From assembly GCA_012932865.1 (NCBI GenBank), contig SAXG01000008.1, positions 248,001-312,000 of the forward strand: a stretch of DNA of 64,000 nucleotides, in the 5' to 3' direction. Origin of the DNA: Amylostereum areolatum. Taxonomy: Eukaryota; Basidiomycota; Agaricomycetes; Russulales; Stereaceae. A program made the translations under genes and the position numbers. The notes under the pieces were generated by a model, which saw only the letters and a list, made by a program, of their open reading frames with translations, did no database searches and was not told where the DNA came from. Numbering within the stretch: the first letter of the stretch is position 1; each line of letters starts with the position of its first letter. Below, piece after piece: positions 1-11,987 of the stretch.

Positions 1-1025
1 ATACCAATCAAGCTCAACGACGGAAACACTATCCCGGCCATCGGATTCGGTACAGGTACCGCCCTCTATGGCAAGGATGCCTCGAGCATGATCGCAACTG
101 CGGTCAAGGCAGGCTTCACCCACTTCGATGGTGCCCAGGTCTACGCGAACGAAGACTCGCTTGGTGCAGGCATTATCGCCTCTGGAAAACCGCGCTCCGA
201 GCTCTTCATCACTACCAAATTAACTCGCATCCCAGACGGTCAGACCGTTCGTGACACCCTCGTCGAGTCTCTCAAGAAGCTCCAAATCAACTACGTCGAC
301 TTGTTCTTGATCCACACCCCGGTGAATCACGTCGGGAAGTTGAAGGAAACATGGAAGGAGGTGGAGGCCATGAAGAAGGAGGGGTTGGCGAAGAGCATCG
401 GCGTGTCCAACTTCTCTGTCAAGTCACTCACCGAGATACTCCAGGATGCCTCCATCGTCCCGGCTGTGAATCAGGTGCGTTGCGCGTTTGTTATGTCGAT
501 TCTACGTATTCGAGCCAGTTTTCTGTAGATCGAATTCCACCCACACGTCTATCTGGAACTCAAGCCTTTACTCGAATTCCAAGCGAAGCATGGTATCGTA
601 ACGGAGTCCTACGGTGGCCTATCTCCTCTCTTCCGTTCACAGGGAAGCTCTGTTACCATCGTCATCAAGTCTATCGTCGAACGGCTATCCAAGTCGATAG
701 ACAAGCCCGTGACGGAAGCACATATTCTGTTACTCTGGTTACGCCAGAAAGGCATTGTCGCTATTACGTGAATGCGTTTCCTATCGCACATTTGATTTCA
801 ACACTCGAACTCACTGGTCCATATCTGCAGAACCTCGAAGAACCCAGAACGCGTCAAGGAATATATCGCCGTCGCAGATCTTCCCGACCTAACTGAGGAG
901 GATATTGCGGCTATTGACGAGGCTGGCTCTACGCAACATCACAGACATTTCGTGAGTGTTCTTCACAGCACCTTTGTGAGCTCTCGCAGTGCTCATTCCC
1001 CATGCAGACGCGCTTCTTTGATTAA
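1..1025 (+). CDS. Aldo-keto reductase (5' end cut by window edge)
   Basis: NAD(P)H-dependent oxidoreductase of the AKR superfamily, acting on small carbonyl substrates in the cytosol; the substrate cannot be told. Four exons are read as 1-474, 529-767, 831-951 and 1008-1025, giving 283 residues; by comparison with the neighbouring paralogue only about three N-terminal residues lie outside the window. The tetrad is visible: Asp and Tyr in FTHFDGAQVY, Lys in ELFITTKL, His in VDLFLIHTP. GVSNF and the late cofactor-binding stretch ITTSKNPERVKEY are also present. It converges on a paralogue on the opposite strand whose internal exons have identical lengths (239 and 121 nt), so the pair arose by an inverted local duplication. 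Family assignment is secure. Confidence 0.9.
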
Positions 1026-1163
1026 TTGGAAGGATGCGTGGTCACACAGGAGATCTCGACGATTGTGTGTACGCTCCTGTTAAATCTAAAGAGTCCTCTG
1101 TGCGGGCGGGTCACGAGGTTGGAGGAAAAGCTATAAGGATCCAATGCCTCCACGACAAATGTA

Positions 1164-2118
1164 TTAATCCGTAGGCCATGCTCGCGGCTGGAAACGTCAT
1201 GAATGAATGTAACATACACACGAGAGGCGAAATAAACTTACGAAATGTCTGTGCGTCTCCTTGGATCCGGCCGTGTCGATGGCGGCGATATCGTCCACCG
1301 ACAGCTCGGGGACGTTGGCGATGTTGATGTACTCGGTCAACCTCTCCTTCTTCGTGGTGGTCCTGGAGTACGCGAAAGACATCGATCAGCGTCAGCTCTC
1401 TGCGAACGACGAAGGCACGTACGTAACAGCGACGATGCCCTTCCGTTTTAACCACAACGACAAGACGTGCCCTTCAGTCACAGATACGCTCACAGTCGCT
1501 GCTAGTCGCTTTGCAATGGATTTAGCCAATGCAGCGAGTTCGCTGTCCTCGGAGCGGAAGAGTGGGGAGAGACCGCCGTATGACTCGGTGACGATGTTGT
1601 GTTTCGCATGGAAGTCGAGCAATGGCTGCGTTTCCGCAAGTAGGTGAGGATGAATCTCTATCTGTCATTGTTATATGAGCATGCGCGGCGGCGTTCTGAA
1701 CCCTGGATATTTCAAGACGTACCTGATTCACCGCTGGAACGATAGTCGCATCCTCTAGGATCACTTCCAATTCCTTTATACGGAAGTTCGACACCCCTAT
1801 GCTCTTCGCAAGGCCTTCGTTCTTCAACCCCTCCAGTTCCTTCCATATACCCTTCAGCTTGTCCTTGGGATACAGCGTCGGTGAATGGATCAAAAACAGG
1901 TCGACGTAATTGAGCTTGAGCTTTCCTGAAGCTACGATGCCTGCACCGAGCGATTCCTCGTTCAGGTAGAGTTGTGCGCCGTCGAGGTGGGTGAAGCCAG
2001 CGCTGATCGCATTGACGACGGTGTCCGAGGCATCTTTGCCGTAGAGCGCAGTGCCTGTGCCAAACCCTAGCCAGGGGATAACGTTTCCGTCGTTGAGTTT
2101 GATCGGAGTGTTGGCCAT
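1164..2118 (-). CDS. Aldo-keto reductase paralogue lacking the catalytic-lysine segment
   Basis: Second AKR. Exons on the minus strand are 2118-1723, 1661-1423, 1362-1242 and 1187-1164, coding for 259 residues. It starts MANTPIKLNDG and keeps the Asp and Tyr (FTHLDGAQLY) and the His (VDLFLIHSP). Where the paralogue at 1-1025 has SGK, then 30 residues, then LQINYVDLF, this copy runs directly SGK-LKLNYVDLF. The in-frame 90-bp loss removes the strand carrying the tetrad Lys (the ITTK motif), so normal AKR catalysis is unlikely unless the deletion is an assembly or allelic artefact. Otherwise the frame is open and splice sites are intact, so it is not an obviously decayed pseudogene. The last exon, ending AWPTD, is the least certain part. 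Confidence 0.82.
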
Positions 2119-2670
2119 TGTGCGAGGGACTGGGTCAGATATCAGATGGGGTAGCCCACCCTATTTATATGCTTGAGATTATTCCGACAGCGGTGGCCGA
2201 AATGACGCTTGAAACAAACTTTTGGTTGATAGAATGCGTCAGATAGACGACTTCGGATGTCGTAAAGACCTCAGCCTCAGAGCGGACACATTAGTAATGA
2301 GCACGAGTCTGTCCAACCTGATGCCACAATCATGACATACCATGATCGAATATAAGTACCACTTGATCTTCTGACTTCAACGCTTCAGGCTTCAGTTTTT
2401 GATCAGACTGGGAAGTGTAAGACTACGGAGGTGAGGGAAAGCATGGGCGGCCAACACCGAGATTGAAGAACTCACCAACCGGACCGCGGGGCCCGACGAT
2501 AACCGAGGCGCACCGGCTATCCGTCCTTGCCTCTCTTCCTACTGACAATCCTACATAGTCTCTTCCTCGGGAGAGCCGTCATCACGGTAAAGTACTTACA
2601 TCGCTCGTAGTTCTATCGCGGCGCTTGTATCCCCCTCTATCATTGTCCTTTTCAACACCTGGATTACACA
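2119..2670. other. Divergent intergenic region
   Basis: Shared 5' region of the minus-strand aldo-keto reductase and the plus-strand pseudouridine synthase. Apart from the TATA box I see no gene or repeat in it. Confidence 0.5.
2162..2169 (-). promoter_or_regulatory. TATA box of the lysine-less aldo-keto reductase
   Basis: The minus strand reads TATAAATA about 45 nt upstream of the ATG at 2118. Position and sequence fit a core promoter element, suggesting the gene is, or recently was, transcribed. Confidence 0.5.
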
Positions 2671-3852
2671 ATGCCCAAAATACCTGTCCAGCCTTTCCCG
2701 GTTTCTGTCCTTTTCGGCGTCGCGAAACCATCCGGCCCTACATCCATGCACGTCGTAAACCAGCTCAAAAGCCTCGTGTTCAAATCGCGGCTTTTTGTTG
2801 CACAAGATAAGCTAGAGAAAGCGGCAGAGAAAAACGGAAAGAGAAGGCGGCGCGAGAAGGATGGGTTGAAGATCGGACAAGGCGGAACTTTGGATCCTCT
2901 TGCTGACGGTGTACTTGGTATGTCCGTCTTTTGATTTGGTTCTCCTGTTTGACGTACGGTTTTATAGTCGTTGGAGTTGGGCGGGGTACCAAACGTCTGA
3001 ATGACTTCCTCGATTGTTCCAAGGTCTGACATCCGACGCTCATGCTGAAATTCGTTTGGCTCATACGACTGTGACTTAGGAATACCGCACGACATGTCTT
3101 CTAGGATGCGAAACGGATACTTATGACAGTGAAGGAGCTCGTGTGCGGACCGCGCCTTGGCGGCACATTACCCGCGAAAAAGTCGAAAATGCTCTCAGTC
3201 AATTCCGAGGAAACATCGAGCAGGCGCCTCCCATGTAAGTCCATTGAAATCTATACAGTCTTCACGCAGTGGGTTGATTGTGAAACGTAGATTCTCCGCC
3301 CTAAAAATGGATGGCATGCCGCTATACGAGTATGCCCGCAAGGGTATACCTCTCCCACGTCCGATCGAAAAGCGCATGGTCACCATACATTCACTCGAGC
3401 TCGTCGAGTGGCTAGGCAGCGACCACACATATCGCTGGCCAGAAAAATGCTTTTCCGAAGATCAAAAGTCCGCACTCGAAAAAACGCTCTCCAGTGTCGA
3501 TGGCGCAGCCTCCCTCAAAGACCAGACGGAGTCTAAAGACGGCGATGCTGACGTGCCCACGGCCTTTGTACTCAAGATGAAGGTGTCCGGCGGTACATAT
3601 GTGCGGTCTATCGTGCATGACCTTGCACACATGCTCGACTCGGCCGGCCATGTCGTGACGCTCACACGTTCAAGGCAGAAAAATTATGTCCTTACGGCGG
3701 AAGAGGAAGGTGACCGACAGTGCGTCTCATGGGATGTCTTCGAACGCGCACTTAAAGACGAGGGCGACCGTGACGAGGATGGTTGGACGGAATGGGAACG
3801 GGAGGTTATGCGTGTATATGAGGTCGTCGATGGTGCGAAATCCAGCTCATAA
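2671..3852 (+). CDS. PUS4: tRNA pseudouridine-55 synthase (Pus4/TruB family)
   Basis: Makes pseudouridine-55 in the T-loop of tRNAs (cytosol/nucleus and mitochondria in yeast). Exons 2671-2917, 2968-3023, 3080-3234 and 3291-3852 join in frame to 339 residues. The catalytic aspartate is in GGTLDPLADGVL, followed by VGVGRGTKRLNDFL, YRTTCLLGCETDTYDSEG and the TruB motif SGGTYVRSIVHDLAHML. The start MPKIPVQPFPVSVLFGVAKP places the conserved KP-x-G entry motif at residue 19, as expected. Compared with bacterial TruB there is a basic insert (NGKRRRREKDGLK) before the catalytic loop and an acidic insert near residues 180-205, as is common in fungal Pus4. Confidence is high. Confidence 0.93.
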
Positions 3853-5188
3853 ATGGCCCGTGTATGATGTTCTCGGGGTGAATGTTCAACGCGACAGGGC
3901 CCGCCGCCACATGAATTCAGGAAGCAGTTAACACCTGTAAATTCTCCGCGTTCCTATATAGCCCAGGTGAGCACTTGGCCTTGGTAATTACCCGATTATA
4001 TCCCATTGAGCTCGCTCGCGGGTTCGCAGGTTTATCCCTGTCCTCACACGGTGGTTGAGGCTGACTGAGCGTCTCCTACAGATTGTTAGTGCTGCTTTTA
4101 ATGGCGCCGATAAAGTACTGAAAGCCTTGGTCCATGAGACCTGCGGAGACAATCATCTATTAGCGGTAAAGTCGCGAAGCCGGAAGCAAGCACTCACGAC
4201 TTTCCTTCTAGCCTGCCTCGACGTCCCCAGGCATGGCCAGGGGCCACATTGAGATCGCCGAATATCATCTGTGCGCCACGTCGGATTCGCCGCTTGCTTT
4301 GACTGCTTCTTTCGCGTTTCTCATCCCTTCCATGCGAATCCATCTGCTTTCAGATCTAATGGCGCCCCACTGGATCTGTCGTATCTCCATCACGCATGCT
4401 ATTAGTTCCTTTATCCGGCCGCCGCCTTTGGACCGTGTTCGAGAAGTGTTGGAATTCCTTGGTTTCATGAGTATGTGGCATACCATGACTGAAAATTTAG
4501 AACTTCATCGACGACACGACGATTGCATGGCTACCTGAATACTCTAGTCTTTGAATATTCACATCTCTTTCTTTTAAATACCTCACCCCCGAGGTTTGAA
4601 GCATTGGAATCCCGAACAGTGGATGTTCTACATCCCACAACTGCAGAACAAGTTCTTCAAGTGTTCCAGTTCGTTCTCCTCGCCCATTCAATCTTACAGA
4701 ATTAGCAGAGCGGCGCTGGTCCTGAAAAGTGAAGCAAGCACTTCTACCAACGCACAGGAAATGCGGCCTGCTTGGCTAACCCTCCGCCGAATACGTGGTT
4801 GTGCCGTCGGACGGTCGATGATTGTACTTCGACGCCCCTTGGTTGAAGTACATGATACTTGAGAATGTTGAAGAAATACCGTGATAATAACAAATCACGT
4901 TGAGATAGGGCTGGGCGAGGCCAGTATGCACTCTATCCTTAGAACACCGTGTATGAGAGCAGACCTGGAGGCCAACCGCCAGGTATTGGTATAGCGGAAG
5001 CCTGGAAAAGCGCGGAGAACAAATGTCTCAACCACAAAAACACATGAGGTCGGTCCGCGGGCCGGCGGCCCGGAAAAGCGGAGCTCGTCTTCCAGCCATC
5101 CGAACCGACTTTCTAGTATATAAACCACCACGAGTGCCTCTCCGATGATCCATTCGCCCAGCCCCCCGCATTCCAAATTCTCAACGAC
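3853..5188. other. Intergenic region, no gene seen
   Basis: About 1.3 kb between the pseudouridine synthase stop and the aldolase start. Short open frames exist on both strands but none shows a family motif, a plausible exon series or coding-like composition. The right end is the aldolase promoter. An unrecognised non-coding RNA cannot be excluded by eye. Confidence 0.4.
5117..5124 (+). promoter_or_regulatory. TATA box of the DapA-family aldolase
   Basis: TATATAAA lies 65 nt upstream of the ATG at 5189, within the usual distance for a fungal core promoter. Confidence 0.55.
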
Positions 5189-6437
5189 ATGGCACCCAAC
5201 GGCATTAACGGTGTTAACCACACTCGCCCCCTCCTTCCGGGCATCTTCGCTCCGATTCCGACCTTCTTCCTTCCCGAGTCTGAAGACTTAGGTGCGCCAG
5301 CCTTCGTATCCACCCGGAAACTTTAGCCTTATCTTTCACAGACCTCTCAACACTCTCTAGCCACGTTGTCAAGCTCGCTAAGGCAGGCGTGCCTCCCCTT
5401 CTTGCGGGATCTATGGGCGAGGCCATTCATCTGTCGCATCCGGAACGTCAGACGATCATCAAGACCACACGGAGTGCACTCGACGAAGCTGGCTTGACCG
5501 ATGTTCCTGTCATTGCCGGTGCTGGTGCTGGCAGCACACGCGAAAGCGTGGAGTTGTGCAAGGAGGCGGCGAGTGCGGGTGCGGACTACGTCATTGTCAT
5601 CCCACCTGGGTATTTCTCTGGCGTGCTCGCCGGGAACCGTGCTGCGCTGAAGGCGTTCTTCAACGAGATCGCGGATAAAAGTCCAGTCCCCGTGATTATC
5701 TACAACTGTATGTTCCACTCTCTCAAACACCGGTGGGTGGCTAATTGCTTTACTAGATCCTGGTGCGTGCGGAGGTATCGATATGGACTCGGACCTCATC
5801 TCGGACCTCGCCGAGCATTCTAATATCTGCGGCGTCAAACTCACGTATGTCAAATTGTTTTCCTTGTTTGAGAAAACGACATCTGACTTGCGAACTCAGG
5901 TGCGGAAATGTCGGCAAGCTCACACGGATTGCTGCTATCATCTCTGAGCCGTCGTTTTATACTCAACATCCACGCAAAGACTCCACCACAACTTTCTTAG
6001 TGCTCGGCGGATTTGCCGACTTCATCGTTGCGTCGACGTTCGTCAATGGCCATGGTGCCATTGTCGGTCTGGCGAATGTGGCGCCGGTATGTGTTCCTTT
6101 TTCTCGATCCCGTGAGGTCTCATGAATTTACCGTGTGCCTCGCCAGAATGCTCTCGTCAAACTCCATAAGTTGAGCGTCGCAGCATTGAAAGATCCATCG
6201 CTCCTCCCGGAGGCTCAGAGATTGCAGGCGATTATAGCTCGTGGGGATCATACCATCGCAAAGACGTCGATCGTCGGCACCAAGTTCTTGCTAGAGAAGT
6301 TGTATGGGTACGGCGGTTTGGCTAGGAAACCTCTTCCTCCCATCGCCCCTGAGGCCGCCGAGAGTCTCTGGGGTCATCCACACGTGCAAGAGCTCATGCA
6401 GCTGGAGCGGACGGTGAGCGGAAAGCTAGCACAGTGA
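5189..6437 (+). CDS. DapA-family class I aldolase (DHDPS / HOGA / LGA1-like)
   Basis: TIM-barrel lyase of the dihydrodipicolinate synthase superfamily. Fungal members include 4-hydroxy-2-oxoglutarate aldolase-like enzymes and the L-threo-3-deoxy-hexulosonate aldolase of D-galacturonate catabolism. Fungi make lysine by the aminoadipate route, so true DHDPS function is unlikely. Exons 5189-5291, 5342-5707, 5757-5844, 5900-6086 and 6147-6437 sum to 344 residues. Visible motifs are LLAGSMGEAIHLSHPER (substrate/GxxGE loop), DYVIVIPPGYF, the PVIIYNYPG strand with the proton-relay Tyr, and the Schiff-base lysine in ICGVKLT. A TATA box precedes it. Two aldo-keto reductases lie 3-5 kb upstream, which allows but does not prove a sugar-acid role. 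Family is certain; substrate is open. Confidence 0.87.
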
Positions 6438-7445
6438 GCAATGGAACGCACGAAATTGGGACGACCTGGATACCTACATTTATTGCATCGCTGTATACTT
6501 ATGACCTAACGAAGACGTAGCTGATTTTAGATGCGTGTAAATATGAGAGACGCCTCTATGTATTGGGCGTCCCGGTTCGGAAGATCAACGGATGATTTTG
6601 TTCGAGGATACTTACCGGAGGACACGACGCGGATTTTTTACCGCGGCCCGTTGTTGCTATCTCTCCGCGCATCACAATTCAGGTCAGGGTCATGAGGTTG
6701 CCCAACACAAGGGCCGTCCGATTGTGCGTCGTGAGTATTGAGTGGCAAAAGGGGCACCAGGGGATGGCCGCTTTTAGGTTGCACTTCTCTTCTACCGGCC
6801 TCAAACTCAGCGGGGATCGTATAGGGAAGAGTATCACCGCCGGCCCTTTGGAGTCTATACAAACCGGCTCCTGTCATTGGTTCTATCGAGCTGTATGCAC
6901 GGAATGCGAAGCATGCTCGCTCCAAGGTGTCAAATTTCAGGCGTACAGTGACTCTTCCACCGGCAGGTTGTTCACCGCTGTCGGGTTAGTATATGGTCGG
7001 GGTCAGCGGTGAAAGGCTGTGGTCAGTCTGATCTCTATGCTGATGCGAATTCCCAGAGATGCCTACAACACATGCGTACGTAGAGGCTTTGGAAGTCCAC
7101 TTGCCATCATCGATCAGCCACATGTACTTAAGTCCGTGTGACAATGACCCGCGTCCTAACTTACTGTGAATGAACTCATGCTCGACCTCGGCTTCGGTTC
7201 AGAGAAACATAGACAGAAAAGAGAGCGATAAAGATTCAATGTCGAGGAGGCTTGAAGCTCGGAGTAAGTGCCTGGGAAACGCGGGGAGATTTTCAAATGC
7301 GGGGAAACATGGTCACCTGACTCTCATCGACAGGCTGGTCCTGGCCGGAGTCAGAGGAGAACCCAATTTCCAGATCGAGGACTCGCCAGCTGTTTCTTGT
7401 CCTGGTCACCCACCACCACCTCCGGTCACCACCACCTCTCTGGCC
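6438..7445. other. Intergenic region upstream of the transhydrogenase
   Basis: About 1 kb between two plus-strand genes. No family motif or exon chain is seen; short open frames (for example 6692-7012) look like chance. The right part presumably holds the transhydrogenase promoter; no clear TATA box was found. Confidence 0.4.
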
Positions 7446-10400
7446 ATGTCTCTCGCGACAGCGACAGTCGTCTGTCGCTCAAGGGGCGGTCTCTGCATTG
7501 GGTCTTTATTCGTCAAGACCTTGCACTCTCGCGGCGCGCCTCACTCAAGTCCGTGCCGTTCATTCTCCTCGCGCATTTACTGACATACAACGTGTTTTCC
7601 TCCATACGCACAGCTATTTCTCGTGGCTTTCATCATTCACGACCTTTGAAAGAAGCGTCGCCACCAACGGGACCAGAACAAGTCGATTCCAGTGAGTCTA
7701 TAAACTGTGCCTCGACTTTTCCCTCAATTGTGGATACTTGTTCTAATTTGATGCGCTTTCAGGTGTACCCTACTCCTCCATAACTGTCGGTGTCCCACGG
7801 GAGATATTTCCCAACGAGCGACGCGTTGCGCTCACACCACAGAATGCGACACTTCTGCTAAAGAAAGGCTTTGGTCGGGTACTCGTTGAAAAGGGCGCTG
7901 GCGCCGATGCCCAATTTCTCAACGAAGACTACGAAAAAGCTGGGGCAACCCTTGCGTCGCGCGAAGACGTGTATGCGGCAGCCGACATCATGCTCAAGGT
8001 CCGCCCCCCCGTGCACGGACAAGAGGTCGACCACATCAAGGACGGGAGCACACTCATTTCGTTCTTATACCCAAGGCAGAATAAGGAGACCATCGAAGCG
8101 CTTGCAAAAAGGAACGTGAATGCTCTCGCAATGGACATGATACCCCGGATATCGCGTGCACAGACGTTTGATGCGCTTAGGTAGGCCTTTTCAGTTACTG
8201 CGTGACGTTGCGCTGACTTGTTGTTTCCTAGTTCTATGGCAAATATTGCTGGGTACAAAGCCGTGTTGGAAGCTGCCAATCATTTTGGAAGATACATGAC
8301 GGGTCAAGTTACCGCTGCCGGGTACGTGAGCGTAACTTTAAGAGTCGCTACGCTTGCTTACACCGTATTATAGGAAGGTACATCTCATGGAATATTCTCA
8401 TGGAATTTTGTCTTCACGGATTGCTGCTCTAGATTCCACCGTGCAAAGTTCTCGTCATTGGTGCTGGCGTAGCCGGTCTCAGTGCTATAGCTACGGCGCG
8501 CCGACTGGGCGCGATCGTTCGTGGCTTCGACACTCGTTCTGCCGCACGGGAACAGGTTCAATCTCTTGGCGCTGAATTTATTGAAGTATCGATTGAAGAA
8601 GATGGTAGTGGCGGTGGCGGCTACGCAAAGGAAATGTCCAAGGAATTCGTTGAGGCAGAAATGGCGCTTTTCATGGAACAATGCAAGGACGTGGATATAG
8701 TCATCACCACGGTATGGTTTTTTTTTTCACGGACTGTTGCAGCAAAGGCTAATTACTGGAACAGGCTCTCATTCCAGGCAAGCCCGCTCCCAAGTTGATC
8801 ACCAATGCGGTAAAAAAGCCGTTGCGCGTACAGATCGTTGGAATGCTCATTCCTTTGTAGATGATTGCGGCCATGAAGCAAGGCTCTGTAGTGGTTGACC
8901 TCGCTGCTGAAGCAGGTGGCAACTGCGAAGCTACCAAACCAGGGGAGCTTCACGTTCACAGAGGCGTCACAATCATCGGTATGCGAGTCACTACCACCGC
9001 CTGGGACGAGACTGCTGATGAATATGGTAGGTTATACTGACCTTCCTTCTCGGTTACCAACGCAGTCGTCCACACTCTACTCAAATAACATCACCAAGTT
9101 CCTGTTGTCTATGGCACCCGTCAACACTCCTAACAAATTCGTCATCAACCTCGACGACGAGGTAGTGCGTGGTGCTCTCGTTCTCCATCATGGCAGCTTG
9201 CTCCAGCCTGTTTCCCGTGCCCCGGCCGTCGCGTCTGTACCACCAACTGCTCCGAAGAAAATCGAGGAGAAACCAGAGACGTTGGCGATCACACCATGGC
9301 AGAAGGCAACACGCGAAGTTGCAGTGGTCACCGCTGGGATGGGCGCTGCTGTCGCCTTGGGCAAACTTACGGGTCCCCTGTTCATGTCTAACTTCTTTAC
9401 CTTCGGACTGGCGGGTTTGATCGGCTACCGCGTCGTGTGGGGTGTCGCACCGGCACTGCACTCACCGTTGATGTCAGTGACAAATGCCATTTCAGGTTTG
9501 TCTTCAATTTGAATGTATGCTGCCGTCTTGCTAAACTAGACCCTAGGAATGGTTGGTATTGGCGGTTTGTTCGTTATGGGAGGCGGATATCTTCCTGGGA
9601 CCGTACCTCAAGTCCTCGGCGCTTTGTCCGTTCTTTTAGCCAGTGTTAATGTTGCGGGCGGTTTTGTCATTACCAAACGCATGTTAGACATGTTCAAGAG
9701 TAAGCCAAATTCGATATTACCGTTTGTGATGACCTTATGCGCAATCACAGGACGTGATGATCCTCCCGAGTACTCCTGGTTGTATGGACTTCCCGCTGTC
9801 GTCTTTACAGGTGGATTCTTGGCTGCCGCAAGCACGGGGATGGCTGGTCTCGTTCAGGCAGGATATCTGACAAGCAGTATCCTCTGTATAGGTTCGTTTT
9901 GTTGTACGACGGGATGCCTCCTTAAACTCCTCACGCTATTCCACAGGTTCCCTCTCCGCACTTGCTTCCCAGACCACCGCAAGGCAGGGCAATGTGCTCG
10001 GCGTCTTGGGTGTTAGTTCAGGTATTCTGGCATCGCTAGCAGCAGTCGGTTTCCCGCCCGAAGTCCTTGGTCAGTTTGCCGCTGTAGCAGCGCTTGGGGG
10101 TGCTGCTGGCACCATTATTGGACGAAGGATAACTGCAACGGAGCTCCCTCAAACGGTTGCTGCCTTGCATTCAGTTGTGGGCCTTGCTGCGGTCCTCACT
10201 AGTATCGGTAGTGTACTTGGATCTCTTGACCATATTTCCACGCTGCATCTGGTGACTGCCTACCTTGGGGTACTCATCGGTCAGTGAATTCATCGTACTG
10301 TTCTGTACGCTGCACTAATCCGGACGCCTCCAGGCGGTGTTACCTTTACTGGGTCTATCGTCGCCTTCATGAAGCTCGCGGGGAAAATGGCGGCCAAGCC

Positions 10401-11788
10401 ACTTGTACTCCCTGCACGCCATCTCGTTAACGGATCCCTCCTGGGCGCAAATGCACTTGGGATGGGTGCTTTTCTGTCCATGGCGCCCTCTGTTCCCATG
10501 GTTGCTGCCGGGTTCTTAGGCCTTAATACCCTGCTAAGTTTTATCAAAGGTTATACGCTCACTGCCGCTGTGGGAGGCGCGGACATGCGTGCGTCCCTTC
10601 ATCTGTTCTGACGTTGAGAAACTCTAATGTAATTGTATAGCTGTGGTCATCACGGTCTTGAATGCTTACTCTGGTTTCGCTCTCGTTGCTGAAGGTTCAT
10701 CGACTTTCTCATGTACTCGATATCAGACTGCTCACCACCCTCCATTACAGGATTCATGCTCGACAATCCTCTCTTAACGACAGTAGGGTCACTGATCGGT
10801 GTCAGCGGTTCAATCCTGTCATACATCATGGTCAGTTTTTTGCGCCGATGATGGCACGTTCCCATTAGTGAACTTCATCTATATTCTAGTGCGTCGCAAT
10901 GAATCGTTCCCTTACAAACGTACTCTTTGGTGGGGCTGCCCCGGCTGCTGCTCCATCCGACTACAAGATCGAAGGTCAGATTACCCAAACAAACACCGAT
11001 GATGTCGTAGAAGCCTTGGCCAACGCTGACAGCGTGATCCTTGCACGTACCTACTATGTTCACGGTTTCGTGACCGGCTGATCGGGCTTTGGGGCCAGGT
11101 GGTGGGCTATGGAATGGCAGTAGCAAAGGCACAGTATGCCATCTCTGAAATCACCTCCATCCTTCGTTCCAGAGGGGTCAATGTTCGATTCGCGATTCAT
11201 CCTGTGGCCGGGCGCATGCCCGGCCAGTGCAACGTCCTGCTCGCGGAGGCATCTGTTCCCTACGATAGTTAGTGATCCCACCATTTGTTCTGGCGCACGC
11301 TCATCAGTCTGGTGGTGTGTAGTCGTGTTGGAAATGGATGAGATCAACGACGACTTTTCCGAGACGGATGTCACACTCGTTATAGGTACGTTCTCCCCCT
11401 TCGTTTCAAGGGGATAACTGGGTTGACGAGATGTAGGCGCGAATGACACCGTGAACCCGATCGCACTTGAGCCTGGAAGCTCGATCGCGGGAATGCCAGT
11501 GCTCCATGCGTGGAAGAGCAAACAGGTCATAGTGATGAAGCGCGGTATGAGCAGTGGATACGGTACGTTTATACCTCGTGTTTTTAACTCTCCTACTGAA
11601 CCTCGACTGTCTATCATCTACAGCGGATGTCCCGAACCCCATGTTCTATATGCCTGGCACCAAGATGTTGTTCGGCGATGCGAAAGATTCATGCGAAGGT
11701 ACGTCATTCTGTAATGCGTGGGGACGCGATGGTCAGCTAAGCCCTTTGGATTGTAGCTTTGAAGAGAGGCTTGGAAACTAAGATCTGA
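7446..11788 (+). CDS. Mitochondrial NAD(P)+ transhydrogenase (fused PntA-PntB)
   Basis: Inner-membrane proton-translocating enzyme that reduces NADP+ with NADH for antioxidant defence and biosynthesis. Order: mitochondrial presequence (Arg/Ser/His-rich, start [15 protein letters not shown]); NAD-binding domain I ([41 protein letters not shown]); a membrane domain with many hydrophobic helices (about 9300-10870); and NADP-binding domain III ([61 protein letters not shown]). Three splicing points are unusual. The first intron (tentatively 7549-7613) is uncertain. A 4-nt exon at 8374-8377 is needed to give TAAGKIPPCK. The intron 11043-11098 appears to be GC-AG and leaves V where the usual motif has P (VGYG versus PGYG). 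No internal stop or frameshift is needed. Confidence 0.93.
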
Positions 11789-11987
11789 AGACACGTATCG
11801 AACTCGCGATTTAGTTGATGTATCGCTGTGATGTATGTAAAAGTAGGTATCTTCTTACCCTTGTAGAATTAGCCTGTACATAGTCGATATTGCTTTCAAA
11901 CTCGTGCTATTCCACATTGATTTCTGTATAACAGTATATCCTAGCCCCGGAGAAAAGTACCATAGGACCATAAGCGATTCGAAGGTA

